NCBI GenBank assembly: GCA_026770585.1
Contig: MU646985.1
Span: 141,581 to 152,830, forward strand
Source: Baffinella frigidus
Lineage: Eukaryota; Cryptophyceae; Cryptomonadales; Baffinellaceae
Direction: 5' to 3'
DNA: 11,250 bases
Position numbers and translations under genes: made by a program. Positions 5,761-10,980 of the stretch are shown piece by piece; within the stretch, counting starts at the first letter, position 1, and each line of letters starts with the position of its first letter. The notes under the pieces were generated by a model that was not told the origin of the DNA, made no database searches, and was given only the letters and a program-made list of their open reading frames with translations.

Positions 5761-5865
5761 TATCCCTTAAGTGGCCAGTAGGCTCATACGCCCTACAGTA
5801 GGGCCCTAGGACCTGCCTAGGACCTCTTGACCGTCAAATTTGGCGGCCTGGTCACTTAAGGGATA
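5761..5865 (-). mobile_element. Family D element, copy D3 (TA-flanked)
   Basis: Body 5763-5863 (101 bp). Arms TCCCTTAAGTGGCCAG and CTGGTCACTTAAGGGA. Hairpins CCCTACAGTAGGG, CCTAGGACCTGCCTAGG, and variable hairpin CCGTCAAATTTGGCGG (5831-5846, one G-T pair). It sits 56 bp right of A1. Confidence 0.85.
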
Positions 5866-5895
5866 CCCCCACGGAGGCTCCCATGGAGCAGGGTT

Positions 5896-5924
5896 GACGA
5901 GAGAGGTGATACGGAATGTACAGG
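5896..5924 (+). repeat. 29-bp direct repeat flanking element A2 (left)
   Basis: GACGAGAGAGGTGATACGGA...TACAGG is repeated at 6050-6078 with two substitutions. The pair encloses A2. The last bases of the left copy overlap the element end. Confidence 0.85.
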
Positions 5925-6048
5925 GGTACCTCGCTCATAAGAAACTGCGCGCCCCTAGGACCCTACAGTAGGCCTGTGCCTACGGCCCTACGCTGGTCCT
6001 AGGGGGGATAGGGGGGGTGCGCTTTCTTATGAGCGAGGTGCCCCTGTA
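5919..6048. mobile_element. Family A palindromic element, copy A2 (TA-flanked)
   Basis: Body 5921-6046 (126 bp). Terminal arms as in A1 (CAGGGGTACCTCGCTCATAA; right arm has GTGCCCCTG). Inner arms CCCCTAGGACC and GGTCCTAGGGG, with CCCTACAGTAGG (5961-5972) inside. Flanked by 29-bp direct repeats. Confidence 0.85.
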
Positions 6049-6049
6049 T

Positions 6050-6078
6050 GACGAGAGAGGTGGTGCGGAATGTACAGG
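6050..6078 (+). repeat. 29-bp direct repeat flanking element A2 (right)
   Basis: Matches 5896-5924 at 27 of 29 positions. It ends in TGTACAGG, like the start of an A element, but then continues into unrelated sequence. Confidence 0.85.
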
Positions 6079-6124
6079 TTATGCGCGAAGCGGGTCTGGG
6101 GCACAGCCACTAAACTTAAGCATA

Positions 6125-6165
6125 AGTAAAGTCACTCGCCTCTTTTGAGTAAAGTCACTCGCCTC
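6125..6165 (+). repeat. 18-bp direct repeat
   Basis: AGTAAAGTCACTCGCCTC occurs at 6125-6142 and 6148-6165, a 23-bp period. Confidence 0.9.
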
Positions 6166-6374
6166 GGCTGCTTCAGCCTCTAGGTCCTACTCCAGGTCCT
6201 GCTCATACACACAGCCTTGGCGGGGGTGAATACATGGCGGCCGTGTTGGTAGTTTCTCTCTGGGCGCCAACGCCACCATATCGATCAACCTGGGAAAAGG
6301 GATTTGTCAACAGGAGCGGCGCAGAACACCATCAAGGATGTTGGTAGGAAAGGATGCCCCGCCCCCTGATGGCT
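6166..6374. other. No gene called; contains an ATG segment repeated elsewhere
   Basis: ATGGCGGCCGTGTTGGTA at 6234-6251 (reads MAAVLV) also occurs on the - strand at 8888-8871 and, with only silent changes, at 8693-8710. The frame here continues for a few dozen codons but shows no known domain. Confidence 0.4.
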
Positions 6375-6375
6375 G

Positions 6376-6460
6376 TCCCTTAAGTGGCGAGTAGGCTCAT
6401 ACGTCCTACAGTAGGGCCCTAGGACCTGCCTAGGACCTCCTTGCGGTCAAATTTGACCGC
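6376..6460 (-). mobile_element. Family D element, copy D4, right end missing
   Basis: Left arm TCCCTTAAGTGGCGAGTAGG, hairpins CCCTACAGTAGGG-like and CCTAGGACCTGCCTAGG, and a perfect 18-bp variable hairpin GCGGTCAAATTTGACCGC (6443-6460). The expected closing arm (about 16 bp ending TTAAGGGA) is absent; element G1 starts 11 bp later. Left flank lacks TA. CGCCCCCTGATGGCT (6360-6374) and CGCCCCCTAGTGGCT (6463-6477) lie on either side. Confidence 0.75.
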
Positions 6461-6469
6461 ATCGCCCCC

Positions 6470-6570
6470 TAGTGGCTATACGTCTGCGCCATTTAGTCCA
6501 GCCTCAACCTGGGGTGATTTTACACTGTAAGATTTACAGTGAATTCACTGTCTCAGACGTATAGCCCCTA
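6470..6570. mobile_element. Family G element, copy G1 (TA-flanked)
   Basis: Body 6472-6568 (97 bp). Arms GTGGCTATACGTCTG and CAGACGTATAGCCCC, with inner palindrome ACAGTGAATTCACTGT. Copy G2 at 10776-10858 is 14 bp shorter, because G1 has an extra CACTGTAAGATT-like stretch inside. This family lacks the CCTAGG core of the others. Confidence 0.8.
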
Positions 6571-6571
6571 G

Positions 6572-6820
6572 GACGAGCTAGTGACGGCGTAGGCTGGAAC
6601 CTCCTCCTACAGAGCTGTGAGCCTCGGTCAGACACGAGGCGAGCCTCGGTCATGGGCCAGGTCGCGAGCCTCTAGTTGACTGATGTGAAGGGTCAATGAA
6701 CTCAGGTTTTGGTCTCAGCTGTTTTCGGGTGGCAGGTGAACCCCACCGCTACCGAGTGAGGACGGGACATAATTTTAAAAACTTTGACCTGAATCCTGAA
6801 GGAAATGGACTTTTAAAATG
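6572..6820. other. No gene; short direct repeats
   Basis: GAGCCTCGGTCA occurs at 6619-6630 and 6641-6652. GTGAGCCTCGGTCAGACAC (6617-6635) has an imperfect inverted partner at about 7378-7396. Nothing else recognisable. Confidence 0.5.
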
Positions 6821-6881
6821 AAAAGCCAGGACCGGAATCCCGGTCCTGACTGTCTTATATGTGCCGAGTTGGCTCGACAGC
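6820..6881 (+). repeat. ~60-bp hairpin-bearing repeat, inverted copy at 9581-9642
   Basis: The stretch 6842-6881 (GGTCCTGACTGTCTTATATG...) matches the reverse complement of 9581-9620 at 37 of 40 positions, and similarity continues left through the hairpin AGGACCGG-AATC-CCGGTCCT (6828-6847). In the partner the hairpin is GGCCGGA-A-TCCGGCC. In the partner's orientation the TATAAG could be a TATA-like element, but no gene follows. Confidence 0.75.
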
Positions 6882-6924
6882 GGAAAGGCAGGACATGGCG
6901 GATCCCTCCTGGGGTCCGTTTTCA

Positions 6925-7084
6925 TAGGCTAACGGCCTGAAAATGGGGTAGTTAGGCATACGGGATCGCCTAGGACCTCCTACCGTAGGCCGAGGGATCC
7001 TAGGACCAAAAAGTCTCGGCCTACGGTAGGAGGTCCTAGGCAATGCCGTAGGCCTAACTACCCCAATTTCAGGCCGTTGCCCTA
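6925..7084. mobile_element. Family F palindromic element, copy F3 (TA-flanked)
   Basis: Body 6927-7082 (156 bp), TA on both sides. Arms GGCTAACGGCCTGAAAATGG and CCAATTTCAGGCCGTTGCCC. Nearly complete palindrome with CCTCCTACCGTAGGCCGAG and its complement near the centre. Very similar to F2. Confidence 0.85.
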
Positions 7085-7202
7085 TTAGTTTGTGCCTTCT
7101 ATAATACCTGTAGGGCGTGAATTGCGTAAAGTCACACCGGCTTTGCATACATGGGGTTTATCCCCAGAAAGGTCAGCACGTGACTGCGCGACGGTCTCGG
7201 AG

Positions 7203-7343
7203 CTCATGTGAAAACGATTTTAATTCTAACCTTGGGAATCAATGAAAATTACTACTCGAATGCTTTAAAATTACTCATCAAGATCATGCTGTGTAGTAAA
7301 TTTCATTGCCCATAAGTTTTAAATCAAAACCGTTTCTCATGAG
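7203..7343. mobile_element. AT-rich inverted-repeat element, 141 bp
   Basis: CTCATGTGAAAACGATTTTAA... (7203-7255) pairs imperfectly with ...TTAAATCAAAACCGTTTCTCATGAG read in reverse (7288-7343); inner parts AATGAAAATTACTAC and GTAGTAAATTTCATT pair well. Markedly more AT-rich than its surroundings, which fits an inserted older element of a different kind from families A-G. Confidence 0.6.
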
Positions 7344-7749
7344 AGAGGCCTCGTGAGTCTGCCGCAGGCTCGACACCTGTCCGACTGAGGCTCACACCGC
7401 AAGGGGTTCATCCTGCACGGGTTCCTTCCACCCGATACTTAGGGGTTATGAGTTGGGTTTTCTGACTCCTGATGACTCTCCCCGCGCAAGGGCAGAGGTA
7501 TCCACCAGCCTTGCGAGGCGGACCAACTCGACGATTGTTTGGAGCCATTTCCCAGGGTGGCACATTCGTTTTCGAAGGTGCCGCCAGAGGAATTGGCTCA
7601 TGCTCCAGCCTCGATTTGGTCCGCCTCGGAGTGCTGGTGGATCCTGCGCTTTGACGCGGAGCCACGCGAGGAGCAAATGCGTTTGTGGCGGGTAGTGCAG
7701 GATTTTGTCAAAATGTTTTTTTTTGTAGACGTTTTCAAAGGATGTGCGG
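7344..7749. other. No recognisable gene
   Basis: Several overlapping frames are open on both strands (for example + from 7539), none longer than 100 codons within this stretch and none with a recognisable domain. GC-rich composition lowers stop frequency, which explains them. I see no clear repeat here. Confidence 0.5.
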
Positions 7750-7787
7750 TGGTCCTTGGGGGGGGGCGGCTCCTTATGCGCGAGGTT
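7750..7787. mobile_element. Right-half remnant of a family A element
   Basis: GTGGTCCTTGGGG... to CTCCTTATGCGCGAGGT resembles the right half of A1 (GGTCCTAGGGGG, then TTTCTTATGAGCGAGGTAC). The expected CCCCTG end is replaced by the left end of the next element at 7788. Confidence 0.5.
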
Positions 7788-7906
7788 CAGTGGTTACTCG
7801 AAATTAAGGACACACACTGCCCTAGGGTCTTACAGTAGGGGTAGTCCTAGGAGCATAGGACCACCCTCAGGGCAGTGCGTGTCTTTAATTGCGAGTCAAC
7901 CCTGTA
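7788..7906. mobile_element. Family B palindromic element
   Basis: Body 7788-7904 (117 bp), right flank TA, left flank TT. Arms CAGTGGTTACTCGAAATTAA and the complement of CAGGGTTGACTCGCAATTAA, followed by GGACACACACTGCCCT paired with AGGGCAGTGCGTGTC. The core TCTTACAGTAGG/CCTAGG matches the other families. Its CAGGG...CTCG end aligns with A and C elements, so these look like branches of one group. Confidence 0.78.
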
Positions 7907-7914
7907 TCCCTGTA

Positions 7915-8270
7915 GGGGCGGTACGTGTCGGGGGGGAAGACAGATTTGCCTTATTCCAAATTTAGAGTTCCTCTTAATCCTTTTAATAAATCCTTTTCCG
8001 AGAAGGGCTCAGACACAACCGCGCAAGAGCCAGGAGGCTGGATGGGAGGAGGCATCGGGGCCCTGGCGGCCCGCGGCACACCGAATTGTGTTGGAGGTGA
8101 AGGACGCCTCACCCTCTAGGACGGGCTACCTACGACTACCGGATGGGCGTGGACGGGCGTGGACGACCATCTCCGCTCAAAGTGAGTTTGTGGTGCCCAA
8201 GTTCCCAGCACAAACTCTGTTTTGTTAGGACAAATTGGGGCGGTGCGTGTCGGGGTGGGAAGACAGATTT
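7915..8270 (+). repeat. 33/34-bp direct repeat pair
   Basis: GGGGCGGTACGTGTCGGGGG...ACAGATTT at 7915-7947 recurs as GGGGCGGTGCGTGTCGGGGT...ACAGATTT at 8237-8270. Between them nothing protein-like is recognisable. Confidence 0.8.
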
Positions 8271-8345
8271 ACTGTGTCCCGCACGCCTTCTAGGACGAGG
8301 TACCTGCGACAACTGGGTAGGCGTGGACGACGATCGGCGCTCCAA
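8097..8345 (+). repeat. Diverged ~70-bp direct repeat pair with 10-bp tandem
   Basis: GACGCCTCACCCTCTAGGAC...GCGTGGACGACCATC (about 8103-8171) resembles CACGCCTTCTAGGACGAGG...GGCGTGGACGACGATC (about 8282-8336). In the first, GGGCGTGGAC is doubled (8145-8164). Hairpins GCACAAAC-TGC-GTTTGTGC (8351-8369) and AGTTTGTG...CACAAACT (about 8187-8216) follow each unit in a similar place. Confidence 0.6.
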
Positions 8346-8370
8346 TGGGGGCACAAACTGCGTTTGTGCT

Positions 8371-8507
8371 GTGGTGCTTTGGTGCTTTGTATTACACTCA
8401 CATCGAAGACCACACCCGCCTCACTCTTGAGGGGACGGACACAATCTACGGATAACGTCCCTCTCAGAGGCTCTGGACGACGCCCTGCGCTCACACTCCA
8501 TACACTT
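8371..8507. other. No recognisable gene
   Basis: Contains GTGGTGCTTTGGTGCTTT and GACGACGCCCTGCGCTC-type motifs related to the preceding repeats. Open frames on both strands overlap and show no known domain. Confidence 0.4.
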
Positions 8508-8621
8508 GAGGGGTTACCCGCGCGCAAGGGCACACACTACGTTAGGGTCCCGCTGTGGGACTATTCCTTGGATCCTGGGACCCAACTAGGGCTGTTTGTG
8601 CCCTTGTTTTAGAGTAACCAA
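8508..8621. mobile_element. Diverged family B-like palindromic element
   Basis: The left arm GGTTACCCGCGCGCAAGGGC... aligns without gaps over 38 bp to the left arm of the 7788 element (GGTTACTCG..., then ACACACT and TAGGGTC). CAAGGGCACA (8525-8534) pairs with TGTGCCCTTG (8597-8606), except for small mismatches further in, and GGTTAC (8512-8517) with GTAACC (8614-8619). Ends are decayed. Confidence 0.55.
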
Positions 8622-8691
8622 CGTAGGCGGTGCTCTCTCCTGATTGTGCTTTCCGCGGTTGTGATATGTGATCAACAAATGCAAGGAAATG

Positions 8692-8889
8692 CATGGCAGC
8701 AGTGCTGGTATCAATAGTGGTCTCTGCTGCCTGGAATAATCTGGGGCACTCGCGCGTCTGTCCTCACGCCCCTCCCTGCCCGGAACCCGAGCTTCGGTTG
8801 TGCTAAAATTAAATAAGAGGTGTTTTGGTTTCGGGGCCGAGAGGCGCAGCATGAGAGAGACCTTTATTGATACCAACACGGCCGCCATG
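8692..8889. mobile_element. ~198-bp inverted repeat with ATG-bearing arms
   Basis: Arms 8692-8726 and 8855-8889 are inverted copies at roughly 29 of 34 positions (CATGGCAGCAGTGCTGGTAT against the complement of 8870-8889). Both arms, read inward, begin ATG and give MAAVLVSI; the differences within the first six codons are silent. It may be an inverted-repeat element or two inverted copies of a decayed first exon. Confidence 0.5.
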
Positions 8890-8949
8890 ACAACATATAG
8901 TCATCTTCAAAGGGATCTCTCTCTCGCGTGCTCTCTCGATGTCTCTCAC

Positions 8950-9053
8950 TATCCCTTAAGTGACCAGGCCTCCAAATTTGGGGGCCTGAGGTCCTAGGCA
9001 GGTCCTAGGGCCCTACCGTAGGGTGTATGAGCCTACTGGGCACTTAAGGGATA
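8950..9053 (+). mobile_element. Family D element, copy D5 (TA-flanked)
   Basis: Body 8952-9051 (100 bp). Arms TCCCTTAAGTGACCAGG and CTGGGCACTTAAGGGA. Variable hairpin 8965-8988 (CAGGCCTCCAAA arm, one G-T pair), then CCTAGGCAGGTCCTAGG and CCCTACCGTAGGG. Confidence 0.87.
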
Positions 9054-9210
9054 TCTGCCTGTCATGCATGCCCCCCGACGGAGGTAAAAATAGAGGCATC
9101 GTGCAGCAGGAACTACTGTAGGGAAAGGGCATGCACACTTTACACGATGCGTACCAAGGAGGACAGGGGCGCGAACGCTCCATCTGCGGCAACTTGGGAA
9201 CGGGAATTCA

Positions 9211-9312
9211 TCCCTCAAGTGCCCACAGGGTGAATATTCACCCTCACTCGCCCTAGGCAGGTCCCAGGGCCCTACCGTAGGGCGTATGAGCCTACTCGCC
9301 ACTTGAGGGATA
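9211..9312 (+). mobile_element. Family D element, copy D6
   Basis: Body 9211-9310 (100 bp); right flank TA, left flank CA. Arms TCCCTCAAGTGCCCA and CTCGCCACTTGAGGGA. Variable hairpin is a perfect 18-bp palindrome AGGGTGAATATTCACCCT (9227-9244). Then CCTAGGCAGGTCCCAGGG and CCCTACCGTAGGG. Confidence 0.85.
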
Positions 9313-9526
9313 CGGGGATTGGAGCCGAAACGTCTTACGTGATCGAGATTTGTACGGGAATTGGAGCCTAAACGTCGCAGAGGGGCACCTCGAATTGAAG
9401 AACACGCCCCCCCCGGGACCACCCTAGGCTCCTGGGTGCTCCTTAGGTACAGCAGGGAGTGTTTTTTTAATTCGAGGCACCCCTGTATTTGTTCGGGGTG
9501 TGTACGGGAATTGGAGCCTAAACATC
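9311..9526 (+). repeat. Three ~24-bp direct repeats, the last two bracketing an element
   Basis: TACGGGAATTGGAGCCTAAA occurs at 9311 (two changes), 9353 and 9503. Copies 1 and 2 are 42 bp apart; copies 2 and 3 are 150 bp apart, the difference being about the length of the element at 9380-9487. The array was therefore probably a ~42-bp tandem repeat before insertion. Confidence 0.82.
9380..9487. mobile_element. Family C palindromic element
   Basis: Left arm AGGGGCACCTCGAATTGAAG and right arm complementary to CAGGGGTGCCTCGAATTAAA; right flank TA (9486-9487). The core has GGACCACCCTAGG and CCTTAGG. Terminal CAGGGGTRCCTCG is shared with family A, but the inner arm (AATTAAAAAAACAC) differs. Confidence 0.75.
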
Positions 9527-9539
9527 AAGAGAAGCGGCC

Positions 9540-9580
9540 TTCTTGATCTTCTCCTTCTTCTTCTTTATTACTCCCAAGCC
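9540..9580. repeat. Pyrimidine-rich tract
   Basis: CTTCTCCTTCTTCTTCTTTA (9548-9567) lies just left of the TATAAG-containing repeat. On its own it is a low-complexity tract. Confidence 0.6.
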
Positions 9581-9669
9581 GCTCTCGAGCGAACTCGGCA
9601 CATATAAGACAGTCAGGGCCGGAATCCGGCCTCGGCTTTCAGGTGAAAGCCCTTACAACCTAAGTTGTT
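9581..9669 (-). repeat. Hairpin cluster, inverted copy of 6820-6881
   Basis: After the shared 40-bp part come three consecutive hairpins: GGCCGGA-A-TCCGGCC (9617-9631), GGCTTTC-AGGT-GAAAGCC (9634-9651) and ACAAC-CTAA-GTTGT (9656-9669). The first is kept, with changed base pairs, in the partner copy. Could be a small structured RNA or a piece of a larger element; no known RNA family recognised. Confidence 0.6.
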
Positions 9670-9714
9670 CGCTCCTCGCTCGAAAGCGGCCTTGAGATGA
9701 GTGATTCAAACGTC

Positions 9715-9844
9715 TACAGGGGTACCTCGCTCATAAGAAAGCGCCCCCCCCCAGGACCCTACAGTAGGCCCATGCCTAGGGCCCTACACGTATGGTTGCC
9801 CTAGTGGGGGTGCAGTTTCTTGTGAGTGAGGTACCCCTGTCTAG
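9715..9844. mobile_element. Family A palindromic element, copy A3
   Basis: Body 9717-9839 (123 bp). Left arm CAGGGGTACCTCGCTCATAA, right arm TTGTGAGTGAGGTACCCCTG. The core has CCCTACAGTAGG and GCCTAGGGCCC. Left flank TCTA and right flank TCTA, unlike the TA of A1 and A2. The right arm reads FLVSEVPL. Confidence 0.83.
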
Positions 9845-9894
9845 GAGAAGCGGCCCTGCGCGGGCTGTTCGCCGAGAGAGAGGAGAGAGAGAGG

Positions 9895-9925
<31 letters not shown>

Positions 9926-9996
9926 AGAGAGAGGAGAGAGAGGAGAAAGAGAGGAGTTCCCCTCAGGAGAAGCGGCCCTGGGCGGGCTGTTCGCCG
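9843..9996 (+). repeat. 32-bp direct repeats flanking a GA tract
   Basis: AGGAGAAGCGGCCCTGCGCG...TTCGCCG at 9843-9874 recurs at 9965-9996 with one change. The space is an almost pure purine tract GAGA/GGGA (9874-9957). Confidence 0.9.
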
Positions 9997-10006
9997 CCGC
10001 CCCCGC

Positions 10007-10041
10007 ACCACTCGCACCGCACCACGCCCTGCGCGCGTTTC
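10007..10041 (+). repeat. 35-bp sequence repeated at 10271-10305
   Basis: ACCACTCGCACCGCACCACG...GCGCGCGTTTC is identical at both places. After the first copy comes element D7, after the second the telomere-like array. Elements D7 and A4 lie between the two copies. Confidence 0.92.
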
Positions 10042-10053
10042 TTGGTTAGGGTT

Positions 10054-10158
10054 CATCCCTCAAGTGGCGAGCTGGTCAAATTTGACCAGCAAGAGGTCCT
10101 AGGCAGGTCCTAGGGCCCTGCGGTAGGGCGTAGGGGCCTACTCACCACTTACGGGGTA
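10054..10158 (+). mobile_element. Family D element, copy D7
   Basis: Body 10056-10156 (101 bp). Right flank TA, left flank CA. Arms TCCCTCAAGTGGCGAG and CTCACCACTTACGGGG. Variable hairpin is a perfect 20-bp palindrome GCTGGTCAAATTTGACCAGC (10071-10090). Then CCTAGGCAGGTCCTAGG and CCCTGCGGTAGGG. Its right TA is also the left TA of the next element. Confidence 0.85.
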
Positions 10159-10218
10159 TAGGGGTACTTCGCTCATAAGAAAGAGCCTCCCCCAAGGACC
10201 CTACAGTAGGACTATGCC
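10159..10218 (+). mobile_element. Family A element, copy A4, left half only
   Basis: TAGGGGTACTTCGCTCATAA matches the A left arm, followed by ACCCTACAGTAGG. At about 10218 it changes into GGTTTCGGGTTCAGGG. The right half is missing. Confidence 0.8.
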
Positions 10219-10300
10219 GGTTTCGGGTTCAGGGTTTCTAGAGCTAATCTGGAAAAAGCATGACTTTGGGACCACTCGCACCGCACCACGCCCTGCGCGC

Positions 10301-10398
10301 GTTTCGGTTTTCGGTTTTCGGTTTTAGGGTTTAGGGTTTAGGGTTAGGGTTTAGGGTTTAGGGTTTAGGGTTCAGGGTTCAGGGTTTAGCGTTTCGGG
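10301..10398 (+). repeat. Interstitial TTTAGGG telomere-type array
   Basis: TTTCGGTTTTCGG leads into six TTTAGGG, one TTAGGG, two TTCAGGG, then TTTAGCG and TTTCGGG. The orientation (G-rich on +) would point to a chromosome end on the right, but the sequence continues for 850 bp, so this is either interstitial or subterminal. Confidence 0.92.
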
Positions 10399-10414
10399 AA
10401 GCACCAGCAGCATG

Positions 10415-10508
10415 TGGGGTTTAGGGGGTGGGGGGTGGGGTTTAGGGTTTAGGGTGAAGGGTTGAGGGTTGGGGGGTTAGGGGCTGCGCGGGTTTCGGGT
10501 TGAGGGTT
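10415..10508 (+). repeat. Degenerate G-rich telomere-like tract
   Basis: GGGGTTTAGGGGGTGGGGGG, TTTAGGGTTTAGGGT and variants. Several runs of three or more G could form a quadruplex. Confidence 0.8.
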
Positions 10509-10671
10509 TTCAGAGCCAACCTGAAAGAAGAAAAAAAACCATTTACAACTGTAGTTTGAAAACCTAAACATTCGGATCTCATGTTCTGAGGTTCTCAGAA
10601 TTGGCCTGGTCTTTCCAGATTGGCTCTAGCTCTGCCTCAGACGGGTTCGCTGACTTTGCATAAGTTGACAT

Positions 10672-10725
10672 GCTTGGTGTGTGGTACACGAACGCGAAGC
10701 TTGGTTTGTGGTACACGAACGTTTG
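10672..10725 (+). repeat. 27-bp tandem pair
   Basis: GCTTGGTGTGTGGTACACGA at 10672 and GCTTGGTTTGTGGTACACGA at 10699. GTGGTACACGAACG is common to both. Confidence 0.85.
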
Positions 10726-10734
10726 CAGCGGCGT

Positions 10735-10766
10735 CTCACCAAATTGGTGAGACCAAATAGACTGAG
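10735..10766 (+). repeat. 32-bp module shared with 849-880
   Basis: CTCACCAAATTGGTGAG is a near-perfect palindrome, followed by ACCAAATAGACTGAG. Element G2 begins 8 bp later. Confidence 0.7.
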
Positions 10767-10773
10767 ACAGCGC

Positions 10774-10860
10774 TAGTGGCTATACGTCTGCGCCAATTGA
10801 TCTAGCCTCGTCCTGGGGTGATCTTACAGTGAATTCACTGTCTCAGACGTGCAGCCACTA
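10774..10860. mobile_element. Family G element, copy G2 (TA-flanked)
   Basis: Body 10776-10858 (83 bp), TA on both sides. Arms GTGGCTATACGTCTG and CAGACGTGCAGCCAC; inner palindrome ACAGTGAATTCACTGT. Confidence 0.8.
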
Positions 10861-10883
10861 GGGTTTGGGGGTTGGGGTTTGCC

Positions 10884-10916
10884 CTGCGGCGTCGAGAGTC
10901 GCTTCACTGAGGGTCG
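10884..10916 (+). repeat. 33-bp sequence repeated at 11030-11062
   Basis: CTGCGGCGTCGAGAGTCGCT...GGGTCG, one substitution between copies, 146 bp apart. GGTCGNTTTGCAG is also locally repeated. Confidence 0.88.
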
Positions 10917-10945
10917 CTTTGCAGAGAGAGGGGGTCGATTTGCAG

Positions 10946-10980
10946 CGAGGGAAGGAGGGAGGGAGGGAGGGAGGGAGGTA
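10946..10980 (+). repeat. GGGA/GGAG tetranucleotide tract
   Basis: About seven GGGA units in a row. Four adjacent GGG runs with one-base loops make it a strong quadruplex candidate. Confidence 0.9.

Larger units (their letters stand above)
10238..10629. repeat. Imperfect inverted repeats framing telomere-like arrays
   Basis: CTAGAGCTAATCTGGAAAAAG (10238-10258; first and last bases less certain) pairs with CTTTCCAGATTGGCTCTAG (10611-10629). A direct relative, AGAGCCAACCTGAAAGAAG, lies at about 10512-10530. The telomere-like tracts lie between. Confidence 0.55.

Noticed and set aside
5583-6048. hAT classification of family A from its CAGGG ends
   Set aside because: hAT elements make 8-bp target duplications; only TA is shared at the A1 and A2 flanks.
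6855-7148. 97-codon - strand frame
   Set aside because: Most of it is the F3 palindrome and its flanks.
8235-8612. 125-codon + frame
   Set aside because: Covers diverged direct repeats and a palindromic element; the opposite strand is open as well, and no domain is visible.
9033-9422. 129-codon - strand frame
   Set aside because: It spans the end of D5, all of D6 and the left arm of the C element, and has no recognisable domain.
4462-10158. tRNA-like reading of the D cloverleaf
   Set aside because: No CCA-acceptor geometry, no TTCRA T-loop box and no A/B box promoter; stem lengths do not fit a tRNA.
10301-10398. True chromosome end
   Set aside because: The tract is under 100 bp, mixed with variants, and followed by 850 bp of other sequence including an element.
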